A DNA stretch of 64,000 nucleotides from DATJFQ01 sp035495555 (GTDB taxonomy: Bacteria; Acidobacteriota; Vicinamibacteria; Vicinamibacterales; 2-12-FULL-66-21). Under the pieces are notes generated by a model, which had not been told where the DNA came from, did not search any database, and saw only the letters and a list, made by a program, of their open reading frames with translations. The stretch's first letter is position 1. Every line of letters starts with the position of its first letter. The stretch covers positions 7,315 to 71,314 of the forward strand of contig DATJFQ010000055.1 of the NCBI GenBank assembly GCA_035495555.1. Reading direction: 5' to 3'. Below are positions 57,931-64,000 of this stretch, one piece after another. The translations under genes and the position numbers were made by a program.

Positions 57931-59109
57931 ATGCGCTCAGCCATGGCCCTTCTCCTCGCCTCGGTCGCGTTCTCCGCTTCTGCGCCCCTGCAGCCGCCGG
58001 CGGGATGGGCAGCCGTCGCGAGAGACTATCGCGGCGCACTTCAGCGGGCCGGTGTCGTCGGCAGCAGCCTGATGCTGCTGCAGAACGGGCGCGTTCTGGC
58101 TCGCGAGAACGCCGGCTTGCAGGACTCGTCGTCGGGTCGTCCCATCGACGACGACACGATTTATCACTGGGCGTCCATCACGAAGACATTCACTGGCATC
58201 GCCATCATGCAGCTCCGCGATCGCGGCCTGCTGTCGCTCGATGATCCGGCAGTCAAGTACGTCCCGGAGCTTCGGCTCGCACACGACCCATACGGACCAA
58301 TTGAGGACGTGAAGATCCGATACCTCATGTCGCACTCGGCCGGGTTCCGCGCGGCGACGTGGCCGTGGGGAGGAGACCAGCCGTGGCAGCCGTTCGAGCC
58401 GACGAGGTGGCAGCAGATCGTGGCGATGATGCCCTACACGGAACTCCAGTTCGGGCCGGGCACCAGATACAGCTATTCGAACCCCGGCGTCATCTTCCTC
58501 GGCCGCATCATCGAACAGCTCACCGGCGACGACTACGAGATGTATGTGACGAAGAACATCCTCATGCCGCTCGGCATGCGGAGCAGCTTCTTCGATCGCG
58601 CTCCGTACTACCTGCTGCCGAACCGCTCGCACAGCTACTTCCGCGATGACCACGGCGTCCGCGAAGGACGCTTCGATTTCGATACCGGCATCACGGTGTC
58701 GAACGGCGGCCTGAACGCTCCGTTCGGCGACATGGCGAAATACATCGCGTTCCTGCAGGGCGATGCCACGAACCGCGCGGATTACGACATCGTCCTGAAG
58801 CGGGCCTCGCTGGAGGAAATGTGGGCACCGCAGATTTCCGCACGCGAAGGCGAGGGAACCAATGGCGCCGACTCCCATGCAGCGCTCTCGTTCTTCGTCG
58901 AGCGCTACGGGGACATCGAACTGATCGGACACAGCGGCGATCAGAACGGATTCATTTCGCATCTGTATCTGAATCGGGCGAGCGGGTTCGCGTGGCTGAT
59001 TTCGATGAACACTGACGTCACGGCGACGCCGGACCGGCCCGGCTCCCGCCAGGTCGACGCTGCCGTCCGCGATTCGATGATCCGGAACGTGCTGGCTCGG
59101 GAAAAATGA
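57931..59109 (+). CDS. Secreted serine hydrolase (class C beta-lactamase fold)
   Basis: The product has 392 residues, with a signal peptide MRSAMALLLASVAFSASA. The nucleophile motif is SITK at 82-85 and the second motif YSNPG sits in RYSYSNPGVIFLGRIIEQL. HSGDQNGF at about 330-337 is the third motif region. It lacks the lipocalin-like C-terminus of the other serine hydrolase (31900-33339), and the two are only distantly similar. It is likely an extracytoplasmic esterase or D-peptidase. It is divergent from the VOC gene, with only 29 bp between the two starts. Confidence 0.88.
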   Translation: MRSAMALLLASVAFSASAPLQPPAGWAAVARDYRGALQRAGVVGSSLMLLQNGRVLARENAGLQDSSSGRPIDDDTIYHWASITKTFTGIAIMQLRDRGLLSLDDPAVKYVPELRLAHDPYGPIEDVKIRYLMSHSAGFRAATWPWGGDQPWQPFEPTRWQQIVAMMPYTELQFGPGTRYSYSNPGVIFLGRIIEQLTGDDYEMYVTKNILMPLGMRSSFFDRAPYYLLPNRSHSYFRDDHGVREGRFDFDTGITVSNGGLNAPFGDMAKYIAFLQGDATNRADYDIVLKRASLEEMWAPQISAREGEGTNGADSHAALSFFVERYGDIELIGHSGDQNGFISHLYLNRASGFAWLISMNTDVTATPDRPGSRQVDAAVRDSMIRNVLAREK

Positions 59110-59199
59110 CGAGCTGTGTGACGGACGCGGTAACCTTTCCCGCGTCGTCGTCGTCGAACTTGCCGCGAGTTGTCCCGCAGGGGCGTCAGGAGGGTCTGA

Positions 59200-59742
59200 A
59201 TGCGTGTCGCAGGGTTGCTGCTGGTCGTGTGGGCGTCGCTCGGAGTGCCGGGTGTCGCATCGGGACAGGACGTCGGGCAGAAGGGCATTACGATGGGGTA
59301 TCCCGAATCTATCGGACTGCTGTGGCACGTCGCGGAGAAAGTGGCTGTCCGGCCCGAGTTCCGGTTTGCTCACTCGACGACGGATACCAACCTGCCCATC
59401 GCCGACGAGAACGTCTCCTCGACCTCCTTCGGCGTCGGTATGACCGCGCTGTTCTATTTGAAGCGCTACGACAGCCTGCGGACGTACGTCGCGCCGGGCT
59501 GGGCGCATAGCCATACGGACCCGGGCGCGGGAACGACAGCAAACAGCGACACCATCGCTGGCATGTTCGGCGCGCAGTACTCCGTCGGGAAGCGGTTCAG
59601 CATCTTCGGAGAAACGGGCCTCGCCTTCAGCCATTCGACGACGAAAAGCGATATCGCCGCTCCGCCAATCATCAGCACGTTCAGCGCGCACGGCAACAGC
59701 ATCGGTACGCGCACGGGCGCCGGTGTGATCCTCTATTTCTAG
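59200..59742 (+). CDS. Small outer-membrane beta-barrel-like protein
   Basis: The product has 180 residues with a signal peptide (MRVAGLLLVVWASLGVPGVASG). The remaining sequence alternates aromatic and polar residues, with strands such as VRPEFRFAHSTTD, SFGVGMTALFYLKRY, LRTYVAPGWAHSHTD, FSIFGETGLAFSHS and the final TGAGVILYF. The C-terminal aromatic (Phe) is what barrel-assembly machinery recognises. This fits an eight-stranded OmpW/OmpA-like barrel, but no specific family is certain. It follows the serine hydrolase after 90 bp and is probably co-transcribed. Confidence 0.75.
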   Translation: MRVAGLLLVVWASLGVPGVASGQDVGQKGITMGYPESIGLLWHVAEKVAVRPEFRFAHSTTDTNLPIADENVSSTSFGVGMTALFYLKRYDSLRTYVAPGWAHSHTDPGAGTTANSDTIAGMFGAQYSVGKRFSIFGETGLAFSHSTTKSDIAAPPIISTFSAHGNSIGTRTGAGVILYF

Positions 59743-59791
59743 CAACGCTCGACAAGGAGGGGCCGACAAGCCCGCCTCCGGTCCCTCGCAG

Positions 59792-60652
59792 CTACAGGGA
59801 ATCGCGGAGAAACGCCGCGACGAGATTTTGGGCCACCGCCGAACGGTACTGCGCCGTCGATCGGATATCGTCGATCGGGGCGATGTCGGTCAGAACCGCT
59901 CGAGTCGCGTTCGCGATCACCTCTTCGGAGAGCGTGCGGCGCCGCACGGCATCTTCAGCCGCCCGGCAGCGCACGACTGTCGGCGCGATGCTGCCGAGCG
60001 CGAGGCGCACATCTGCAACGTCGTCGCCGTCCATCAATACCGACGCGGCCAGACATACTTTCGAGATGGCCTGCGCGCGGCGCGTGCCGACTTTGCGGTA
60101 GCCGTCGCGCCATCCGACCTGGCGTGACGGCAGCACCACCCGCGCGACGATTTCGCCCGGTTCCAGCCGCATCTTCTTATACCCGGTGTGGAAATCGCCG
60201 TACGGCATCCGGCGGCGGCCGCGGATCGAGAGGAGTTCGATCTCTGCGTCGTAGGCGAGCAGCGCCGGCGGACTATCAGCCGCCGGCGACGCGTTGGCGA
60301 TGTTGCCGCCGATCGTGGCGCGGTTCTGCGTGGCGATGCCGCCAATCTCTCGAGCCGCCAGCGCCAGCATGGGGAACGCATCGGCGACGAGTGGAGATTC
60401 GCGGATCTCGCTGAAGCTCGTGAGCGCATTGAGCACGAGGCCGCCGCGGTCGTCGCGCGCAATGCCGTGCAGCTCACGGATCGCCCACAGGCTCACGTAT
60501 CGGCCGGGCGGCAGATGACCGGCCTCGAGCACCACCATCAGGTCAGTGCCGCCCGCGAACGGCCGCGCATCGCGATCGGATGCCAGGATTCGAAGCGCCT
60601 CGTCCAGGCTTGCCGGGGCAATGAGATCGAATCCGTCCAGGACCGGAATCAT
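59792..60652 (-). CDS. Molybdenum hydroxylase FAD-binding subunit (CoxM/XdhB type)
   Basis: The product has 286 residues and carries FAD, which passes electrons on in xanthine-dehydrogenase/CO-dehydrogenase-type enzymes. The N-terminal FAD-binding motifs are FDLIAPASLDEALRIL, RPFAGGTDLMVVLE and IATQNRATIGGNIANASPAADSPP. The C-terminal CO-dehydrogenase flavoprotein domain has RRAQAISKVCLAAS. It overlaps the 2Fe-2S gene by 4 bp. With the next two genes it forms one three-subunit enzyme. Confidence 0.93.
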   Translation of the reverse strand: MIPVLDGFDLIAPASLDEALRILASDRDARPFAGGTDLMVVLEAGHLPPGRYVSLWAIRELHGIARDDRGGLVLNALTSFSEIRESPLVADAFPMLALAAREIGGIATQNRATIGGNIANASPAADSPPALLAYDAEIELLSIRGRRRMPYGDFHTGYKKMRLEPGEIVARVVLPSRQVGWRDGYRKVGTRRAQAISKVCLAASVLMDGDDVADVRLALGSIAPTVVRCRAAEDAVRRRTLSEEVIANATRAVLTDIAPIDDIRSTAQYRSAVAQNLVAAFLRDSL

Positions 60653-61140
60653 CGTTCAGCGTTGGTCGCCGGCATTCGACGGCACGCGTCGAGCACGGCG
60701 GCAAAGATCCGCATGTAGCCCGTGCACCGGCAGAGGTTGCCGGCGAGGCCGGCGCGCACGTCGTCCTCTGTCGGATTCGGAACGCGCCGCAGCAGGTCGA
60801 CCGCCGCGAGTACCATTCCGGGCGTGCAGATGCCGCACTGCGCGCCGCCGCACTCGAGGAACGACTGCTGGACCGCGTGCAGCTGCTCGCGGATCGCCAG
60901 CCCTTCGATCGTGGTAATCGCCGCACGCGACGCATGCGCGAGCGGTGTCAGGCAACTGTTCACGAGCGTTCCGTCGAGCAGCACGGCACATGCGCCGCAC
61001 TCCCCTTCGCCGCACCCTTCCTTCGTGCCCGTCAGTCCAGCGGCGCGGAGCGCGTCGAGCAGCCGCGACATCGGGTGCCCCTCGAGCGCGCGTGGCTCGC
61101 CGTTGATCGTGCACTCGATGCGGGCGGGCGTGGCGGTCAT
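60649..61140 (-). CDS. Molybdenum hydroxylase 2Fe-2S subunit (CoxS/XdhC-type small subunit)
   Basis: The product has 163 residues. The N-terminal plant-type ferredoxin cluster has Cys in GCGEGECGACAVLLDG. The C-terminal cluster has ECGGAQCGICTPG and NLCRCTGY, in the usual order for this enzyme class. It carries electrons from the Mo centre to FAD. The ATG at 61140 gives a 4-bp overlap with the large-subunit stop, so the longer frame to 61152 is less likely. Confidence 0.95.
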   Translation of the reverse strand: MTATPARIECTINGEPRALEGHPMSRLLDALRAAGLTGTKEGCGEGECGACAVLLDGTLVNSCLTPLAHASRAAITTIEGLAIREQLHAVQQSFLECGGAQCGICTPGMVLAAVDLLRRVPNPTEDDVRAGLAGNLCRCTGYMRIFAAVLDACRRMPATNAER

Positions 61141-63329
61141 CTCGCGTTCCACAACGCCATGATGCGTTCCGGCGTGAGCGGCAGGTCGCGCGGGTCGAGT
61201 CCGGTCGCGTGCGCCACCGCATTGAAGATCGCCGGAGCGGCCCCGTCCATGGGCAGCTCGCCAATGCCCTTCGCGCCGCCGGGACCGCCGGGATAGGGCA
61301 CTTCTTCGAATTGCACACGGATCGCCGGCAGATCCATCGACGTCGGCATGATGTAGTTCGTCATCTGCGCGTTCGCCATCCGCCCCTCTCGCCAGACAAC
61401 CTCCTCATAGAGCGCCCAGCCGATCGCCTGTGCCACGCCGCCTTCGATCTGTCCTTGCGCAAGCGTGGGGTTGATGACGCGCCCGACTTCCTGCACGGCA
61501 ACGAAATCGTCCACGTGCGCCTGCCATGTGCGCAGATCGACGCTCACTTCCGCGACATAGGCGGCCCACGCGTAAGTGCCATACGCGTCGCCGGTATACG
61601 TCTCGTCGTCCCATTGGACGTTGGGCGGCGGCGAGTACCGGCTCGTGGACCGGAGGCTGCCGAATCGCGCCACGTAGCGCTCGCAGGCGTCGCGGAACTG
61701 CGCGCGGGTGTACGAGGCGGGAAGGTACCCGCTGTCCACGAGAATGCGGCGGACGCCAGCGGACGCGGACTCGACCAGCTTTCCCACGACCATGCAGGTA
61801 CGCGAGGCGACCGTGGGACCGCTGTCGGGCACCACCGCAGTGTCGGGCTGGGCGATCTCGATGTCGTCGATGTCCACGCCAAGCGTCTCCGCCGCAATCT
61901 GCGAGAAGATCGTGTTGGTCCCCTGGCCGATTTCCGTGCTCGCCGCGAGCACGCGGACGCTGCCTTCGGGTGTGCCTTCGACGGCGACGACGGACGACAG
62001 GTGCACTTCGCCCGACCCGGTGAATCCCGCCCCGTGCATGAACGTCGCGAGCCCGACACCCTTGCGGACCGCGGCGGACGGATTGGCCCGCGCGAACTCG
62101 CGCCGCTTCGCGTCGTAATCCGATAATTCGAGCGCACGCGAGAGGAGTCCGTCCATGTCGACCGGCTCACGAATCGTCTGCCCGACGGCCAGCGTGTCGC
62201 CGGTGTGCACGAAGTTGCGGCGGCGCAGTTCCGCGGGATCGATGTCCAGCGTTGCCGCAATGCGGTCCATATGCCGCTCGAGCGCGAAAATGCTCTGCGG
62301 CGCCCCGAAGCCGCGAAAGGCGCCGTTGGGCGGCACGTTGGTCCTGACCGCCCGGCCTTGAACGCGGACGTTCGGGCAGTCGTACGGACCGGCGGCGTGA
62401 ATCGTGCCGCGCGAGAGGACGACCGGCGACAACGTGCAGTACGCGCCCCCATCGATCAGGAAATCGATGTCCATCGCCACGAGGCGGCCGTCGCGCGTGA
62501 CAGCGGTCCGGTGGCGCGTGCGCGAAGGATGCCGCTTCGTCGTCGCGGCCATGTCTTCCGCGCGGCCATAGATCATCTTCACAGGCCGTCCGGACTTCCA
62601 GGCCAGGAGCGCCGCATGACCGGCGATCACGGTCGGATATTCTTCCTTGCCGCCGAATCCGCCTCCTGTCTCCATCTGAACGACGCGCACGCGCGTGTCC
62701 GGCACGTTCAGGAGCGCCGCCAGCGCACCGTGAATGTAGTACGGACACTGCATCGAGCCCCACACCGTCACGCCGGTGTCGGCATCGAAGACGGCGATCA
62801 TCCCGTTCGGTTCGATATAGAGCTGCTCCTGCGCACCCGTGGAATACTCACCGTGCACGACGACAAGCGTGGGATCGGCGAACGCGGCGTCCACGTCGCC
62901 TTTCCTGACGGTGTACGCCTTGAATACTTCGTCCGCGTCGTCCATCGACAGCACGGCGGGCAGCGGGTCGATGTCGATCGTGATGTGGCGGCGCGCGGCC
63001 GCGGCGCGCATCGGATCCGGATGCGCAACCAGCGCCACGGGTTCCTCCGCATGGTGCACTTCACCGCTCGCGAGATACGGCTGATCCTCCGTGATCAGCT
63101 TGACGACGTTGGCGCCGGGGATATCTGCCGCGGTGACGATCGTGTATTCCGACCAGTCGATCGAGGGGTCGAAGCGGATCCCGCGGATCGTGCCGCGCGG
63201 AGCGGGACTTCGGATCGTTGTGCCATGCAGCAGACCGGCGGGCGCCACGTCGTCCACGTACAGCGCGCGCCCGGTCAGCTTTGCGCGGCCTTCGCGCCTC
63301 AACGCCGGTTGACCGACCCCCGTTGCCAC
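61137..63329 (-). CDS. Molybdenum hydroxylase catalytic subunit (xanthine-dehydrogenase-like)
   Basis: The product has 730 residues. It binds the molybdopterin cofactor. Landmarks are GRALYVDDVAPAGLLHGTTIRSP at the start, QEQLYIEPNGM, GGGFGGKEEYP, GAFRGFGAPQ and the late GAKGIGELPMDG with the probable catalytic Glu. GAFRGFGAPQ is close to the motif of xanthine dehydrogenases and related purine or N-heterocycle hydroxylases rather than to CO dehydrogenase (whose AYRCSFR motif is absent). The actual substrate is unknown. The order large-FeS-FAD, with overlaps, shows one enzyme. Confidence 0.93.
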   Translation of the reverse strand: MATGVGQPALRREGRAKLTGRALYVDDVAPAGLLHGTTIRSPAPRGTIRGIRFDPSIDWSEYTIVTAADIPGANVVKLITEDQPYLASGEVHHAEEPVALVAHPDPMRAAAARRHITIDIDPLPAVLSMDDADEVFKAYTVRKGDVDAAFADPTLVVVHGEYSTGAQEQLYIEPNGMIAVFDADTGVTVWGSMQCPYYIHGALAALLNVPDTRVRVVQMETGGGFGGKEEYPTVIAGHAALLAWKSGRPVKMIYGRAEDMAATTKRHPSRTRHRTAVTRDGRLVAMDIDFLIDGGAYCTLSPVVLSRGTIHAAGPYDCPNVRVQGRAVRTNVPPNGAFRGFGAPQSIFALERHMDRIAATLDIDPAELRRRNFVHTGDTLAVGQTIREPVDMDGLLSRALELSDYDAKRREFARANPSAAVRKGVGLATFMHGAGFTGSGEVHLSSVVAVEGTPEGSVRVLAASTEIGQGTNTIFSQIAAETLGVDIDDIEIAQPDTAVVPDSGPTVASRTCMVVGKLVESASAGVRRILVDSGYLPASYTRAQFRDACERYVARFGSLRSTSRYSPPPNVQWDDETYTGDAYGTYAWAAYVAEVSVDLRTWQAHVDDFVAVQEVGRVINPTLAQGQIEGGVAQAIGWALYEEVVWREGRMANAQMTNYIMPTSMDLPAIRVQFEEVPYPGGPGGAKGIGELPMDGAAPAIFNAVAHATGLDPRDLPLTPERIMALWNAR

Positions 63330-63352
63330 GCCGCCCAGTATAGACTCGCGCC

Positions 63353-64000
63353 ATGACGAAGGTCGGATGGGGGCTCATCGGGACCGCCCGGATAAACCGG
63401 TCGATTATCGGCGCGCTGCGCCAGTCGGCGCGCGGCGAGCTGCGAGCGGTGGCGAGCCGGCGCGCTGAAACGGCAGCGGCCTACGCGAGCGAATGGAATA
63501 TCCCCTCGGCCGTGTCGCCGTACGAGGCGCTGCTCGAACGCGACGACATCGACGCGGTTTATATCGGGTTGCCGAATTCGCTCCACGTCGCGTGGAGCGT
63601 ACGTGCGCTCAACGCGGGCAAACACGTCCTGTGCGAGAAGCCGCTGGCGTTGACGCCGGAGGGGGTCGACGAGATCTCGCACGCGGCGGAGCGCAACGGG
63701 CGTGTGGCGGCAGAAGGGTTCATGTATCGGCATCATCCGCTCACCCGTGCCGTCATCGATGTCGTCCGGCAGGGGACGCTCGGTCCAATCCGGGTGATCA
63801 AGGGCGCTTTCTCCTTCATGCTGGTTGGGCGCGACACCGATATCCGCACGGACGCGGCACTCGGCGGCGGATCGTTGTGGGACGTGGGCTGCTATCCCGC
63901 GAGCTACGCCTGCCTCCTCGAGCAGGCCGCGCCGCGGGACGTCGTCGGCTGGCAAGTCGCGGCACCCAACGGCATCGATCTGACGTTTGCCGCCATGATG
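63353..64000 (+). CDS. Gfo/Idh/MocA-family oxidoreductase, 5' part (cut by window edge)
   Basis: The first 216 residues are in the window, in frame to the edge. The NAD(P)-binding start is VGWGLIGTARINRSIIGAL, then ASRRAETAAAYASEWNIP. The conserved EKP motif is in NAGKHVLCEKPLALTPEGV. FMYRHHPLTRAVIDVV and GGGSLWDVGCYPASYACLL are the usual C-terminal-domain beginning, with the catalytic-type Asp and Tyr. Substrate (sugar or inositol-like) is unknown. It is divergent from the molybdenum hydroxylase, 23 bp apart. Confidence 0.9.
   Translation, partial: MTKVGWGLIGTARINRSIIGALRQSARGELRAVASRRAETAAAYASEWNIPSAVSPYEALLERDDIDAVYIGLPNSLHVAWSVRALNAGKHVLCEKPLALTPEGVDEISHAAERNGRVAAEGFMYRHHPLTRAVIDVVRQGTLGPIRVIKGAFSFMLVGRDTDIRTDAALGGGSLWDVGCYPASYACLLEQAAPRDVVGWQVAAPNGIDLTFAAMM

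Noticed and set aside
1..64000. tRNA or rRNA genes
   Set aside because: Reading both strands, I saw no cloverleaf-like or rRNA sequence; a dedicated search could still find one.

Overview
The window is GC-rich, gene-dense bacterial chromosome. The gene content looks like an Acidobacteriota genome, possibly of the Vicinamibacteria type. Pointers are a large MacB/FtsX permease with no ATPase beside it, a Ser/Thr kinase fused to a TolB-like propeller, a secreted S10 peptidase and serine hydrolases, a CoxLMS-type molybdenum hydroxylase, and several families of intergenic palindromes and short tandem repeats. This placement is inference from gene content; there is no rRNA or other phylogenetic marker here beyond ruvABC, fabH and yebC.

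Layout. 1-5.1 kb: the start of a nitrilase-family gene (cut by the edge), a small secreted protein, an NtrB/NtrC-like sensor kinase and sigma54 regulator pair, and a RES/Xre toxin-antitoxin pair. 5.1-12.4 kb: a secreted beta-propeller, two small unknown genes, the kinase-propeller receptor, and a divergent radical SAM gene whose start codon lies in an AT-rich inverted repeat. 12.4-14.5 kb: heptanucleotide repeat tracts and a tandem repeat element interrupted by an IS110-family element. 14.5-27.5 kb: a four-helix DUF2383 protein, then glgX-glgE-treS/mak-treZ-treY. 27.5-34.4 kb: a long palindrome, a stand-alone LigD polymerase domain, the permease, a serine hydrolase and fabH. 34.4-39.5 kb: yebC-ruvC-ruvA-ruvB-fabH, a methyltransferase and fpg. 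39.5-48.5 kb: a fused alpha/beta 2-oxoacid dehydrogenase E1, membrane proteins, a secreted M1 peptidase, a possible 28-residue membrane protein, and an asparaginase-like/aminotransferase pair. 48.5-64 kb: a GGGGTCAGACCCC repeat cluster, msrA, a zinc-ribbon/SPFH pair, an S10 peptidase, msrB, an AsmA-like protein, a YpfJ-type metallopeptidase, a VOC fusion, a serine hydrolase, the three-subunit molybdenum hydroxylase and the start of a Gfo/Idh/MocA oxidoreductase.

The most interesting signal is the IS110 element. An uninterrupted copy of its target lies 171 bp away, so the insertion can be read to the base: GG core, 1,511-bp body at 12638-14148. The 5' noncoding end of the transposase gene can be folded into a bridge-RNA-like molecule (minus strand, 14107 to 13937). 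Its first loop carries sequences matching both sides of the target, and its second loop carries sequences matching both ends of the element. Joining the two ends would also create a promoter, TTGACA - 17 bp - TACCAT, that would drive this RNA.

The carbohydrate cluster combines two trehalose/alpha-glucan routes. TreS-maltokinase and GlgE turn trehalose into maltose-1-phosphate and then linear alpha-glucan. GlgX, TreY and TreZ debranch glucan and turn it back into trehalose. Four of the five genes overlap by 4 bp, so the two arms are probably co-expressed as a cycle. The glycogen branching enzyme that would complete it is not in the window.
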